Notes: generated by a model from the letters alone, not told the origin. 40,739 bases of DNA from an uncultured Dorea sp. (GCA_900543415.1 UQRE01000024.1:1-40739), one strand, 5' to 3'; counted from the first letter of the stretch, positions 32,573 through 40,739 are shown. Program-made: numbers and translations.

Positions 32573-33634
32573 CTACTCCCCACTGGATATCTTTTTAAAC
32601 TGTCCTTTTACCGGACATATTTTGGCTTTCCATTTCGCCCCTTCTTCCATCTGACATTTCAGACATTCGAAAATCTTTTCTGCACTTGCCTGCAAATCTT
32701 GATTGTAAAGAAAAAACGAATATTTCTTCGCCCCCTCAAATTCATCAATGACCGCCAATGTTACTTTCGACTGTTTTCCGGAAGGAGCAAATTCATTTTG
32801 ATCTGCCAGAAATTCCAATACCTGCATTCCGATCTCTCCTGCCCCACACAGGATAAACGCATGCTCCATCGTTTCCGCCAGTTCTTTTATTCGTTCCAGA
32901 GCTTCCCTCTCAATCCTTCGATCTCTTCTCCACGGAACATTTTCGACTTTGCCCTCCGGATGAATTCTCCGATAAGCTTCTTCGCGTTTTCTGATATTGC
33001 TGACATACAGATTATCCCAGCCGACATACATATAATCTACAAATGTATCCCCTGCACGCAGAAGTGTTTCGACCGCATCTTCATTGTCCAGAAAAACACT
33101 GTCCGCAAAGGGATGTGCCACGTCCGTATCAAAAAACACCAGATTCATACCAATGCTTCGAAGTCTCAGAAGTTTTTCTCTGTCAATGCTTTGATCATCC
33201 GGCCACACAACAACATTTCGAATATCCTTGCGGTAGAGCCGATAGAGACAATCTTCCAGTGATGTCGGTTCCGGTACTTCTACATACAAAAGCAAGGTAT
33301 CATGCTCCCATGCACATTTTTGAAACTCCGCGATAAAACGAACGAAAAATGGATTTTTTGAAGGCGCCACTAATGCGATCACATCCAGAGGATTGCGATT
33401 CCCATAATTTTTAAGTGTGACTTTCGTTCCATTGCCGACCTCTCTGACAATCAAATCATCTTCTTCCAGAAGCTCCAATGCTTTTCGCACTGTAATACGG
33501 CTCATTCCATATTCTTCCGCCAATTGTCGTTCCGAAGGAATACGCTCTCCGCTCTGGTATACGCCCTCATATATTTTTTCGCACAACACATTTTTCAATT
33601 CCAGATATCTAAGCTCAGCCGCTTCTCTTCCCAT
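32573..33634 (-). CDS. GntR/LacI-hybrid transcriptional regulator
   Basis: The 353-residue product has an N-terminal GntR-type winged helix (IPSERQLAEEYGMSRITVRK, about 32-51; VREVGNGTKV) and a C-terminal sugar-binding-protein-like domain of about 260 residues (DVIALVAPSKNPFFVRFI, NVVVWPDD, NLVFFDTDVAHP). This is the AraR-like arrangement, which usually responds to a sugar or sugar phosphate. Its promoter carries a perfect dyad, suggesting autoregulation, and a related dyad lies before the reductase operon directly downstream. Confidence 0.88.
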   Translation of the reverse strand: MGREAAELRYLELKNVLCEKIYEGVYQSGERIPSERQLAEEYGMSRITVRKALELLEEDDLIVREVGNGTKVTLKNYGNRNPLDVIALVAPSKNPFFVRFIAEFQKCAWEHDTLLLYVEVPEPTSLEDCLYRLYRKDIRNVVVWPDDQSIDREKLLRLRSIGMNLVFFDTDVAHPFADSVFLDNEDAVETLLRAGDTFVDYMYVGWDNLYVSNIRKREEAYRRIHPEGKVENVPWRRDRRIEREALERIKELAETMEHAFILCGAGEIGMQVLEFLADQNEFAPSGKQSKVTLAVIDEFEGAKKYSFFLYNQDLQASAEKIFECLKCQMEEGAKWKAKICPVKGQFKKISSGE

Positions 33635-33676
33635 ACTTTGTTCCTCTGTATCTTATCTTCCATAATACTCTTTCCT

Positions 33677-33703
33677 TAATGGTATTGTATAAGAATACCA
33701 TTA
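33677..33703. promoter_or_regulatory. Perfect operator dyad over the gntR promoter
   Basis: TAATGGTATT and AATACCATTA form a perfect 10-bp inverted repeat with a 7-nt centre. The repeat covers the -10 and part of the spacer of the gntR promoter, the expected position for self-repression. It is related to the dyad at 32533-32557. Confidence 0.65.
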
Positions 33704-33712
33704 GCCGCGCAA
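33684..33712 (-). promoter_or_regulatory. Promoter of the gntR-type regulator
   Basis: On the minus strand TTGCGC (33712-33707) and TACAAT (33689-33684) have a 17-nt spacer. The leader of about 45 nt leads to ATG at 33634. Confidence 0.6.
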
Positions 33713-33769
33713 TATGAATTTTTAATAAAAAAGAAGGCGCTATTCTGGTGAATATGCCCTACCGCTTTG

Positions 33770-33814
33770 CAATATATAAAATGAGGACAGGCTTTTCAAA
33801 ACCCATCCTCATTT
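33770..33814 (-). terminator. Terminator after the PfkB-family kinase
   Basis: On the minus strand AAATGAGGA pairs with TCCTCATTT (9 bp), continued by GG/CC and a TTTT/AAAA tip, and followed by TTTTATAT. It closes the DeoR-aldolase-kinase-dehydrogenase-PfkB operon. Confidence 0.88.
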
Positions 33815-33818
33815 ACAA

Positions 33819-34748
33819 TTACATTTTTTCAATTTTAATCTGCGGATACAGTCTCTCCATATCTTCCATCACAAAATATCCGGTCTCTTCTCTTAACGCT
33901 GCCGCTGCAGAGATTGCGCTGGCCTTCCGGAGTGTTTCTTCTATACTCATCCCTTCTGCAAATCCGAGTGCGAATCCGGCAATCATAGAATCTCCGCATC
34001 CCACTGTATTTACCGCGTCAATTCTCGGAACAATCGCACGAAATACTCCTTCGTCACTGACTGCTAAGGAACCATCTGCTCCCAGAGAAACTGCTACAAC
34101 TTCTACGCCTCTTGCGTGAATCTCTTTTGCCGCTTCAATGATCTCATCAATCTCATTACAGTCTTTACCTGTCAACATTCGAATTTCATCAATATTCGGC
34201 TTGATCATTGTCGGACACGCTTCGATTCCCATCTCAAGCAGCTTTCCGCTCGTATCCAGAATCACCTTCTTACCGGCATCTTTCACAACTTTTACAAGTT
34301 TCTGATATGCGGTTCCATCCAATCCTTTCGGAACGCTTCCGGACATTGCTACAACATCCGCTTTTTTCACCAATTCTTTGAATTTTTCCAAAAATCCCAA
34401 AAACTCTTCTTCCGAAACAGTAAATCCAGGCTCTAAAAATTCTGTCTGGACACAGTTCTTTTCATCCCAGATATTAATGCAGGAACGGCTCTCTGACTCC
34501 AAATGATAAAAAGCACTGTTCACATGATAGTCTTTGAGAGAAGCCTCGATATAGTTACCTGCATGTCCTCCCACAAATCCTGTTGCCACAACCTCTGCGC
34601 CTGCAACAGCTGCCGGCTTGGACACGTTGAGCCCTTTTCCTCCGGGCACATATGCACATTCTTTTACCCGATTTACTTCTCCTACCTTAAATTCTTCCAC
34701 TACATATCGTTTATCAATCGCTGCGTTCAGCGTAACTGTCAATATCAT
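33819..34748 (-). CDS. PfkB-family kinase, 1-phosphofructokinase/tagatose-6-phosphate kinase type
   Basis: The enzyme adds a second phosphate to a ketose phosphate. The 309-residue product starts TLNAAIDKRY (FruK-type TLNPAID with Ala for Pro), has GGKGLNVSK (36-44) and the catalytic Asp253 in NTVGCGDSM. The GCGD form is typical of the 1-phosphofructokinase/tagatose-6-phosphate kinase group. It is last in an operon with a GatD-like dehydrogenase and a GatY-like aldolase, so a ketose-bisphosphate feeding the aldolase is the natural product. Whether it uses fructose or tagatose phosphate is not decided. Confidence 0.87.
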   Translation of the reverse strand: MILTVTLNAAIDKRYVVEEFKVGEVNRVKECAYVPGGKGLNVSKPAAVAGAEVVATGFVGGHAGNYIEASLKDYHVNSAFYHLESESRSCINIWDEKNCVQTEFLEPGFTVSEEEFLGFLEKFKELVKKADVVAMSGSVPKGLDGTAYQKLVKVVKDAGKKVILDTSGKLLEMGIEACPTMIKPNIDEIRMLTGKDCNEIDEIIEAAKEIHARGVEVVAVSLGADGSLAVSDEGVFRAIVPRIDAVNTVGCGDSMIAGFALGFAEGMSIEETLRKASAISAAAALREETGYFVMEDMERLYPQIKIEKM

Positions 34749-34757
34749 GACTTCCTC

Positions 34758-35807
34758 CTACTCTTCATTCATTAACAGTACTTTTCCTTTTACAAGCCCC
34801 GGTGTTTTAAACATCTGGAATGCTTCCTGCGCCTGGCTCATCGGCATCTTCTTATAGATAAAACCAGGATCAAACTTCAACTGTCCGGTTGCAAAATAGT
34901 GTGCTGTCAACTGCCACTCTTTTCCTGGGAACGGCGAACTATAAGACATCCATGATCCCGTAAGCTTAAATTCTTTCCGGTTCATATTCTCCCACATTTT
35001 CGGTGTAAATGTAAGATCTACATGTGGCGTTCCGATAAAGCAGACATGCGCCTTGTTGGCAGCCAATTCAAATGCCATATGCATAGTAGGAACCTGTCCG
35101 GCTGTTTCGAACACATAGCCGTAACCTTTTCCTCCTGTGATTCCCATGGCTTTTTCCATGTAACCTTCTTCCATCGTATTTACAACTTCGTCTGCTCCGA
35201 GTTTCTTCGCAAGTTCCAGTCTCTCGTCACTGATATCAAAAACAACTACCTTTTTAGAACCGAAGATCTTCGCCCATTGCATGGTGAACATTCCGATCGT
35301 TCCTCCGCCGAGAACTGCTACACACTCTCCGCCCTTATAATCATTCTGAAGTACTCCATGAAGCGCTACAGTGGAAGGCTCAAACATCGCTCCCTGTTCA
35401 TAAGAAATGCTCGGATCAAATACAACCGCATTCTGTTCCGGTATTACCACATAATCCGCATTGCTTCCCTGCTGTCTTGAACCAATAAAACTATAGTGTT
35501 TACACAATGAGAAGTTACCGTTTTGGCAGTCGTCACATTTCATACATGGAAGAAGCGGTGCTCCGGAAACACGATCTCCAACTTTTACAGTTGTCACTCC
35601 TTCGCCAACTTCCACAACATCTCCGGAAAACTCATGTCCCAGTACGATTGGATAAAAATGCACTCCGTTGTGGAGAACTCTCGGAATATCAGATCCGCAG
35701 ATTCCGGAAGCTTTCACTTTCACCTTCACGGTTCCCGGCTCAACTTTTGGTTCCTCATAATCCAAATATTGTACATCTTCATTTGCACATACAACTGCTG
35801 CTTTCAT
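34758..35807 (-). CDS. Zinc-dependent dehydrogenase, galactitol-1-phosphate 5-dehydrogenase (GatD)-like
   Basis: GatD oxidises galactitol-1-phosphate to tagatose-6-phosphate. The 349-residue product has catalytic zinc ligands C37 and H58-E59, structural Cys 88, 91, 94 and 102, and strong GatD-like stretches: GICGSDIPRVLHNGVHFYPI, YSFIGSRQQG and TGSWMSYSSPFPGKEW. The resemblance favours a hexitol or hexitol-phosphate substrate. No PTS genes are present, so an unphosphorylated polyol or a kinase-made phosphate is equally possible. It lies 6 nt after the FGGY kinase and 9 nt before the PfkB kinase. Confidence 0.85.
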   Translation of the reverse strand: MKAAVVCANEDVQYLDYEEPKVEPGTVKVKVKASGICGSDIPRVLHNGVHFYPIVLGHEFSGDVVEVGEGVTTVKVGDRVSGAPLLPCMKCDDCQNGNFSLCKHYSFIGSRQQGSNADYVVIPEQNAVVFDPSISYEQGAMFEPSTVALHGVLQNDYKGGECVAVLGGGTIGMFTMQWAKIFGSKKVVVFDISDERLELAKKLGADEVVNTMEEGYMEKAMGITGGKGYGYVFETAGQVPTMHMAFELAANKAHVCFIGTPHVDLTFTPKMWENMNRKEFKLTGSWMSYSSPFPGKEWQLTAHYFATGQLKFDPGFIYKKMPMSQAQEAFQMFKTPGLVKGKVLLMNEE

Positions 35808-35813
35808 TTTATC

Positions 35814-37328
35814 TTACTCCTTTCTTCCCATTACACTCTTCAACTGCTCATACAGCAGAAGATAGGTCTCATAATTTTTATCATACACCGGTTTCATTTC
35901 CGGATTCGGTTCATGTGCTCTTTTGATCTCTACCGTACGCTCTACTGCTTCTTCAAAGCTGTTGTACATACCGATTCCCACTCCCGCCAGAATCACTGCG
36001 CCAAGTGTTGTCGCAGTATCGGAGGACGGAACGATGATCTTCTTACCTGTCACGTCAGCCTTGATCTGTGTCCAAAGCAAGGAATTTGCAGAACCTCCCA
36101 TTGCACGCAGTTCACTTGCGGTTGCTCCCGCCTGCTCTGCAACATCCAGATTATGGCGAAGTGATAATGCAACTCCTTCCATGGCCGCTCTGACAAAGTG
36201 TCCTTTTGTCTTACTGAAATCTAATCCGTAAAATACTCCTTTTGCGTACGGATCCCAAATCGGAGATCTCTCACCGGACATGTACGGCAGAAATACAACG
36301 CCGTCACTTCCCGGAGACACTTTAGCTGCAATTTCATTGAATAATTCCAGAGAACTCTTTCCCAGTTCTGCCCCTTTCACTCGTTCGTAATCAGCAAACT
36401 CTTTCTCCATCCAGCGCATCACGCCGCCTCCGCCGACAGTACCTCCCTGAAGAATCCACTGTCCCGGAACTGCATGGTAGCTCAAGATCAATCTCTTGTC
36501 CGCTTTGTATGTGTCCATACAAATACTCATTCCACCGGCCTGACCGCCTTGCTCCTGTGTTTCTCCCGGATGAATAACACCTGCGCCAAGTGTACCGCAA
36601 GCCGCATCCAACGCTCCTGCTGTCACCGGTGTCCCTTCCATCAATCCACATTCAGCCGCTGCTTTGGCCGTTACTTTTCCCACTACCAGATGACAAGGGA
36701 AGATATCCGGAAGCATCCCCGGCTCGATTCCCAACTCTCGGCACATGTCCATATCCCATGTTCCGCGGCGCATATCAAAACAATGCAGTCCATAGCCCTG
36801 CGACAATTCCTGTGTATATTCTCCTGTCAGCTTATATGCGATAAAACTGTTGGACTGAAGCACTTTATAAGTCTTCTTATATACATCCGGTAAATATTTC
36901 TTATACCACAAAATCTTTGGTGTTGTATAAGACGGTTTAAACGGATTTCCACACACTTCAAAAATCCGGTCTTCTCCCACTTCGCGTCCGACTTCTTCGC
37001 AGATATCCGCTGCTCGTGTATCCATCCAGATCGGTGTATTTGTCAATACTTCACCGTTCTTGTCCATCGGAATCGCAGACCAGCTCTGTCCGTCAATTCC
37101 GATTCCCGCTATTTCTCCCGGATTCACTTTTCCTTTTTCCAGTGTCTCACGCACTGCACGACAAACAGCTGACCACCATTCTTCCGGATTCTGCTCTGCC
37201 CATCCGGCTTGCGGATAATAAACCGGATAATCTCCGTTTCCGCTGGCAATCACTCGTCCGTCTCCGTCAAATATAGCAATCTTGCAGGCGCTTGTTCCAA
37301 TATCAATTCCTAATAAATATTGCTTCAT
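35814..37328 (-). CDS. FGGY-family carbohydrate kinase, xylulokinase-like
   Basis: The protein phosphorylates a ketose or polyol with ATP. The 504-residue product has the N-terminal LGIDIGTSACKIAIFD (6-21), GIDGQSWSAIPMD, TPIWMDTRA, the mid-protein GALDAACGTLGAGVIHPGET and FLPYMSGERSPIWDP, which are xylulokinase-family signatures, and a typical ATP site (RAMGGSANSLLWTQIKAD). With an aldolase and PfkB kinase in the same operon a ketohexose is more likely than xylulose; that is inference. Confidence 0.85.
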   Translation of the reverse strand: MKQYLLGIDIGTSACKIAIFDGDGRVIASGNGDYPVYYPQAGWAEQNPEEWWSAVCRAVRETLEKGKVNPGEIAGIGIDGQSWSAIPMDKNGEVLTNTPIWMDTRAADICEEVGREVGEDRIFEVCGNPFKPSYTTPKILWYKKYLPDVYKKTYKVLQSNSFIAYKLTGEYTQELSQGYGLHCFDMRRGTWDMDMCRELGIEPGMLPDIFPCHLVVGKVTAKAAAECGLMEGTPVTAGALDAACGTLGAGVIHPGETQEQGGQAGGMSICMDTYKADKRLILSYHAVPGQWILQGGTVGGGGVMRWMEKEFADYERVKGAELGKSSLELFNEIAAKVSPGSDGVVFLPYMSGERSPIWDPYAKGVFYGLDFSKTKGHFVRAAMEGVALSLRHNLDVAEQAGATASELRAMGGSANSLLWTQIKADVTGKKIIVPSSDTATTLGAVILAGVGIGMYNSFEEAVERTVEIKRAHEPNPEMKPVYDKNYETYLLLYEQLKSVMGRKE

Positions 37329-37348
37329 AGCGACCTCCTATGTATGAA

Positions 37349-38200
37349 TTATTCTGCTTTTCCTTCACATCCGCACATTTTCATGCGTCCTTTTACCGTC
37401 TCCTTCACAGCTTCCATAGCTACAACGCCAAGCTTCTTTGGATCAAATGTTTCCGGTTTTTCAGCAAGTAATTTCTTACATGCGTCTGTATATGCAACAC
37501 GAAGCTCTGTTGCAAAGTTCACCTTACACATTCCTCTTTCCACACATTCTTTTACATCCTCTTCACTAAGACCGGATGCTCCGTGAAGAACCAATGGTGC
37601 AGAAACGAGTTTTTTCACATCCGACACACGCTCTTTATCTAAAACCGGTGTTCCCGCATAGAAACCATGTGCTGTTCCGATTGCGATTGCCAGAGAAGTA
37701 ACTCCAGTTCTCTCTACGAACTCTTTTGCTTCCTGAGGATCGGTATTTGTATCTGCCTCAGTTTCTAAATCATCTTCTTTACCGCCAACTTTACCAAGCT
37801 CTGCTTCCACCGGAACGCCAAATGCTTTTGCCACATCTGCCACTTTTTTTGTAATTGCCACATTTCCCTCGAAATCTTCGTGAGAACCATCGATCATAAC
37901 AGATGTATAACCTGCTTTCATTGCTTGAACAGCCAGTTCAAAACTATTGCCATGATCTAAGTGCAAACATACCGGAACAGATACTTTCTCTGCCTCTGCT
38001 GCAACGATTGCCGCAAAAGTTTCTAATGTGCCGTATTTTACAGTTGATGGTGTTGTCTGCAGCATAACAGGTGCATGTAATTCTTCTGCTGCCGCAAGAA
38101 CTGCCTTTACCATCTCCATATTTTCCACATTAAAAGCTCCTACTGCGTAGTTTCCTTTCTGTGCGTCTGCTAACATTTTTTCTGAAGTTACTAATGCCAT
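37349..38200 (-). CDS. Class II ketose-bisphosphate aldolase, GatY/KbaY-like
   Basis: The enzyme cleaves a ketose-1,6-bisphosphate into two triose phosphates with zinc. The 283-residue product has zinc/active-site motifs HLDHG (80-84), VEAELGKVGGKEDD (about 131-144), AIGTAHG and VLHGASGLS, and ends MCGCEGKAE, close to GatY's CGCEG tail. This is nearer tagatose-bisphosphate aldolases than Fba, but substrate choice cannot be read from sequence alone. It follows the DeoR regulator. Confidence 0.9.
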   Translation of the reverse strand: MALVTSEKMLADAQKGNYAVGAFNVENMEMVKAVLAAAEELHAPVMLQTTPSTVKYGTLETFAAIVAAEAEKVSVPVCLHLDHGNSFELAVQAMKAGYTSVMIDGSHEDFEGNVAITKKVADVAKAFGVPVEAELGKVGGKEDDLETEADTNTDPQEAKEFVERTGVTSLAIAIGTAHGFYAGTPVLDKERVSDVKKLVSAPLVLHGASGLSEEDVKECVERGMCKVNFATELRVAYTDACKKLLAEKPETFDPKKLGVVAMEAVKETVKGRMKMCGCEGKAE

Positions 38201-38234
38201 AATTTTTTTCCTCCTTATTTAATATTTTTATAGA

Positions 38235-39008
38235 TTACTTTTTTTCCGGATAAACACAATCAATCCTCAAACGTTCAAATTCTTTCAGCCAATCTTTCGA
38301 CGGTTCTTTATCCGTCACTGCCTTGGTCAGCTCTGTCCACTCTGCCACTTTCGCAAACGCCATTTTGTCAAATTTGGAATGGTCCGCAACCAATATACGT
38401 TCCTTTGCCGCATTTAACATCAATCGTTTGCTGCAAGCATCCTGCTCATCTGAATCCATCATCCCCACGCCCAGATTCATTGCTTTACAGGAAATAATTG
38501 CCTTATCTACATGATAAGAACTAATCATGCGATTCGTATTCGGTCCCACAAGGGCAAAAGATTTTTCTCTTGATACTCCACCGGTGGAAATCACATTCCA
38601 TTCCGGCACATCAAACAACTCAAGAATGATTTCTACCGAATTTGTAATGATCGTAAGTCCTTCTTTCTTCCCTTTCAGCTCTCTCGCCACATACGCAGCT
38701 GTAGAACTGGCATCCAGCATAAGAGCCTCGCCGTCTCGAACCATATCTGCAATCATACACGCAATTTTCTGTTTCTCCACAATCATCTGATTTTTTCGAA
38801 TATTAAATGGAAGATCAAAAATACTATGTTCGTTTAAAACTGCTCCGCCGTAGCTTTTGATTACCAGTCCGTCATTTTCCAGTTTTTCCAGATCCCGACG
38901 AATGGTTTCTTCCGACACTTGATATAAGCGGCTCAACTCACTGACCACTACACGCTTATCCTTTTGAAGCTTCTCTAATATGCGATTACGCCTCTCAATC
39001 GCAAGCAT
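38235..39008 (-). CDS. DeoR-family transcriptional regulator
   Basis: The 257-residue product has the DeoR winged helix (MLAIERRNRILEKLQKDKRV; VSEETIRRDLEKLENDGLV) and the sugar-phosphate-sensing domain (MLDASSTAAYVARELKG; ITNSVEII; STGGVSREKSFALVGP; DEQDACSKRLMLNAAK). It leads the aldolase-kinase-dehydrogenase-PfkB operon and probably represses it until a sugar phosphate accumulates. AAAAGGAGG precedes ATG at 39008. A dyad lies just after its promoter. Confidence 0.92.
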   Translation of the reverse strand: MLAIERRNRILEKLQKDKRVVVSELSRLYQVSEETIRRDLEKLENDGLVIKSYGGAVLNEHSIFDLPFNIRKNQMIVEKQKIACMIADMVRDGEALMLDASSTAAYVARELKGKKEGLTIITNSVEIILELFDVPEWNVISTGGVSREKSFALVGPNTNRMISSYHVDKAIISCKAMNLGVGMMDSDEQDACSKRLMLNAAKERILVADHSKFDKMAFAKVAEWTELTKAVTDKEPSKDWLKEFERLRIDCVYPEKK

Positions 39009-39061
39009 TCAGGCACCTCCTTTTCTCTGTTATCCATATAGACTGTCACAATATTCCACAC

Positions 39062-39075
39062 AAACAATGTTGTTT
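39062..39075. promoter_or_regulatory. Probable DeoR operator
   Basis: AAACAA-TG-TTGTTT is a 14-bp palindrome just downstream of the -10 of the deoR-type gene. A second partial copy (TTTGTTGTTT, 39119-39128) lies upstream of the -35. Such A/T-rich CAAA/TTTG repeats fit DeoR-family sites. Confidence 0.5.
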
Positions 39076-39083
39076 CTATTTAA

Positions 39084-39112
39084 ATATTACCACTTATTCA
39101 AATATAAATCAA
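39084..39112 (-). promoter_or_regulatory. Promoter of the deoR-aldolase-kinase operon
   Basis: On the minus strand TTGATT (39112-39107) and TAATAT (39089-39084) with a 17-nt spacer, about 75 nt upstream of the deoR-type ATG. Confidence 0.7.
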
Positions 39113-39151
39113 CACATATTTGTTGTTTTTATGTGGTTTTCGGTTTTCACC

Positions 39152-39180
39152 AAAAAGAAACGGAGCTTTTCAAACTCCGT
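39152..39180 (-). terminator. Terminator after rhaB
   Basis: On the minus strand ACGGAGTTT pairs with AAGCTCCGT around GAA, followed by TTCTTTTTGG. It lies 16 nt after the rhaB stop. Confidence 0.85.
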
Positions 39181-39195
39181 CCCGATTTTTGTATT

Positions 39196-40593
39196 TTATT
39201 CATACATCCGTATATGGAAAGATTTCCTTATACATGCTCTTGCTGCGTCTAAGTCTTCAAACATACCGTCTCGAAGCATCTGCACCGCAATATTTCCTAT
39301 GGAAGTTGCCTCACCCGGTCCCGCCGATACTTTTCTTCCCGTGTATTTTGCAGTTAATTTATTCAAGTAATCTGCATTCGATCCGCCGCCTACTACGTAG
39401 ACGGTGTCATAATACTTGCCGGTCAGTTCTTCTAAATGTGCCAATGTGTCTGCGTAGCACCGCGCCAGACTATTATATATAACTGCCGCGATTTCACCTA
39501 CGCTCTCCGGAACCTGTTGATCCGTTCGCCTACAGAAGTCTTGCACCGCTTGTATCATGCTTTTCGGCGCCATAAATGAAGCATCATTACAATCTACAAT
39601 AGAAGCTATCTGTTCCTGTTCTGCCCGTTCACATATTTGTGCAAAACTTAATTCCTCTTCAAATTCTTTTTTTACCGACTGGATCATCCATAATCCCATG
39701 ATATTTCGCAGATAACGATATCTGTGATCATAGCCGCCCTCGTTGGTAAAATCAGCTTTCATACTTTCCAGTGAACAATCCGGTTCTCTACGCTCAACAC
39801 CCATTAAGGACCATGTACCTGAGCTTATATAAACCACGTCATCTCCTTCCGCCGGAACTGCAAGCACTGCCGATCCCGTATCGTGCGAAGCAGGAAGTAC
39901 AACCGCACAATCATATCCTACTTCTTCCTTAACTTCTTTTCTCAAATGTCCTGCTAACGTTCCCGGCATATCCACAGACCGGAAGATCTTCTTCGGAAAG
40001 CCCAATTTTTCAATCAACTCCCAATCCCAATCTCCGGTTTTTGCATCAACTATCTGACTTGTAGATGCAATCGTATATTCCATTTTTTTCTCTCCGCTTA
40101 ACAGAAAATGGAAATAGTCCGGAAGCATTAACATCGTTTCCGCTTCCTCAAGCTGTTCCGGATATTTTTCTTTAATTGCCTGAAGCTGATAAATCGTATT
40201 GTATGACTGCTTCTGAATTCCCGTCCGCCGATAAAGTTCTTCTTGAGAAATCACTGATTCGATCTTTCGATCCATTCCTTCTGTTCGGTTATCCCGATAT
40301 CCCACTGTATCGCCAATTACGTTATCTTCTTTATTAAGCAATACAAAATCGACTCCCCATGTATCCACAGACACCGACACAGGTATTTTCCCTATTTCCT
40401 TACATTTCTTCATGCCCGTTTTTATTTCCGAAAACAATTGTTCAATGTCCCAACACAAGGCTCCATTTTTCTCCTCCATTCCATTTTGGAAACGGTGCAC
40501 TTCTTGAAGATCCATCCGCCCATCATGGAGTTCTGCCAAAATATGACGTCCGCTGGACGCTCCTATATCCACAGCCAGATAATATTTTCCCAT
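39196..40593 (-). CDS. rhaB: Rhamnulokinase
   Basis: RhaB phosphorylates L-rhamnulose at C1. The 465-residue product has the RhaB-typical DIGASSGR (9-16), VDTWGVDFVLL, GYRDNRTEGM, ISSGTWSLMGVE and NEGGYDHRYRYLRNIMGLW motifs and the ATP-site VVGGGSNADYLNKL, so the family call is firm. No rhamnose isomerase or rhamnulose-1-phosphate aldolase is in the window; the rest of the pathway may lie beyond the right edge. AAAGGAGG precedes ATG at 40593. A terminator follows, so it is separate from the deoR operon. Confidence 0.92.
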   Translation of the reverse strand: MGKYYLAVDIGASSGRHILAELHDGRMDLQEVHRFQNGMEEKNGALCWDIEQLFSEIKTGMKKCKEIGKIPVSVSVDTWGVDFVLLNKEDNVIGDTVGYRDNRTEGMDRKIESVISQEELYRRTGIQKQSYNTIYQLQAIKEKYPEQLEEAETMLMLPDYFHFLLSGEKKMEYTIASTSQIVDAKTGDWDWELIEKLGFPKKIFRSVDMPGTLAGHLRKEVKEEVGYDCAVVLPASHDTGSAVLAVPAEGDDVVYISSGTWSLMGVERREPDCSLESMKADFTNEGGYDHRYRYLRNIMGLWMIQSVKKEFEEELSFAQICERAEQEQIASIVDCNDASFMAPKSMIQAVQDFCRRTDQQVPESVGEIAAVIYNSLARCYADTLAHLEELTGKYYDTVYVVGGGSNADYLNKLTAKYTGRKVSAGPGEATSIGNIAVQMLRDGMFEDLDAARACIRKSFHIRMYE

Positions 40594-40616
40594 ATTTGTT
40601 CCTCCTTTTCCAGACT

Positions 40617-40635
40617 GGTAGTGTCAAAAACTACC
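40617..40635. promoter_or_regulatory. Dyad upstream of rhaB
   Basis: GGTAGT and ACTACC form a perfect 6-bp inverted repeat with a 7-nt centre, just before the rhaB ribosome site. It could be an operator or a leader hairpin. I see no clear promoter for rhaB within the window. Confidence 0.35.
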
Positions 40636-40715
40636 TGTTTTTTATTGCTCAAATCTATTAAAAACCTTGATTTTATGGGAAGTCGCAAATAAAAAGAGCA
40701 TTTACCTCCCATTTT

Positions 40716-40724
40716 TGATATAAT
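40716..40724 (+). promoter_or_regulatory. Possible extended -10 promoter pointing out of the window
   Basis: TGATATAAT on the plus strand is an extended -10 without a good -35. If real it drives a gene beyond the right edge, divergent from rhaB. Confidence 0.3.
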
Positions 40725-40739
40725 GTCCTCGACCAAAAT

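Noticed and set aside
39140..39160. Catabolite-repression (cre) site upstream of deoR
   Set aside because: The stretch around TGAAAACCGAAAACCA has the central CG at the wrong spacing for the cre consensus.

Overview
The window looks like chromosome of a gut-type anaerobic Firmicute, most likely a Lachnospiraceae (Blautia/Dorea/Ruminococcus-like); no species is claimed. The reasons are strong AGGAGG ribosome sites, a glgC-glgD pair, a glycyl radical enzyme with its activase, a Clostridia-type 'selenium-dependent molybdenum hydroxylase' cluster (MocA-YqeB fusion, YqeC, XdhC), and a sigma factor fused to a membrane-anchored domain. Nearly all genes lie on the minus strand; only glgC, glgD and glutaminase are on plus.

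Region 1 (1-2.6 kb): the rpmG-secE-nusG-rplK-rplA operon, with a clear promoter, a strong terminator, and two leader motifs that copy the L1-binding site of 23S rRNA. Region 2 (2.7-6.9 kb): glgC-glgD (glycogen), glutaminase, and convergent purC, separated by strong palindromes.

Region 3 (7-23.7 kb): molybdenum and purine-type hydroxylase island. In transcription order: NCS2 xanthine/uracil permease; a three-subunit molybdenum hydroxylase (FAD, 2Fe-2S, Moco); MocA-YqeB fusion, YqeC, XdhC-like, MoaC, MoaA, MogA/MoaB; then a sigma-factor locus broken by an in-frame TGA; then a MoeA-like protein, a MOSC protein and the molybdate ABC transporter ModABC. The genes supply molybdate uptake, cofactor synthesis and maturation, the enzyme, and a likely substrate importer.

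Region 4 (23.9-40.6 kb): carbohydrate catabolism in several transcription units. (a) A GntR/LacI-hybrid regulator followed by aldo/keto reductase, radical SAM activase, glycyl radical enzyme and a sedoheptulokinase-like FGGY kinase, then a separately promoted pair of polyol-type dehydrogenases. A 25-bp operator-like dyad is shared by the promoter of the regulator and the start of the reductase operon. (b) A DeoR regulator with GatY-like aldolase, FGGY kinase, GatD-like dehydrogenase and PfkB kinase, which reads as a PTS-independent hexitol/ketose route to triose phosphates. (c) rhaB at the right edge.

The most promising undescribed system is module (a). Its glycyl radical enzyme keeps the catalytic Cys (GCQEP) and has a dedicated activase, but its glycyl loop reads RIHGTF instead of the usual RV(S/A)GY, and it is embedded among sugar kinases and oxidoreductases. 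I could not assign its substrate. No sugar transporter, tRNA, rRNA, CRISPR array or insertion sequence was recognised.
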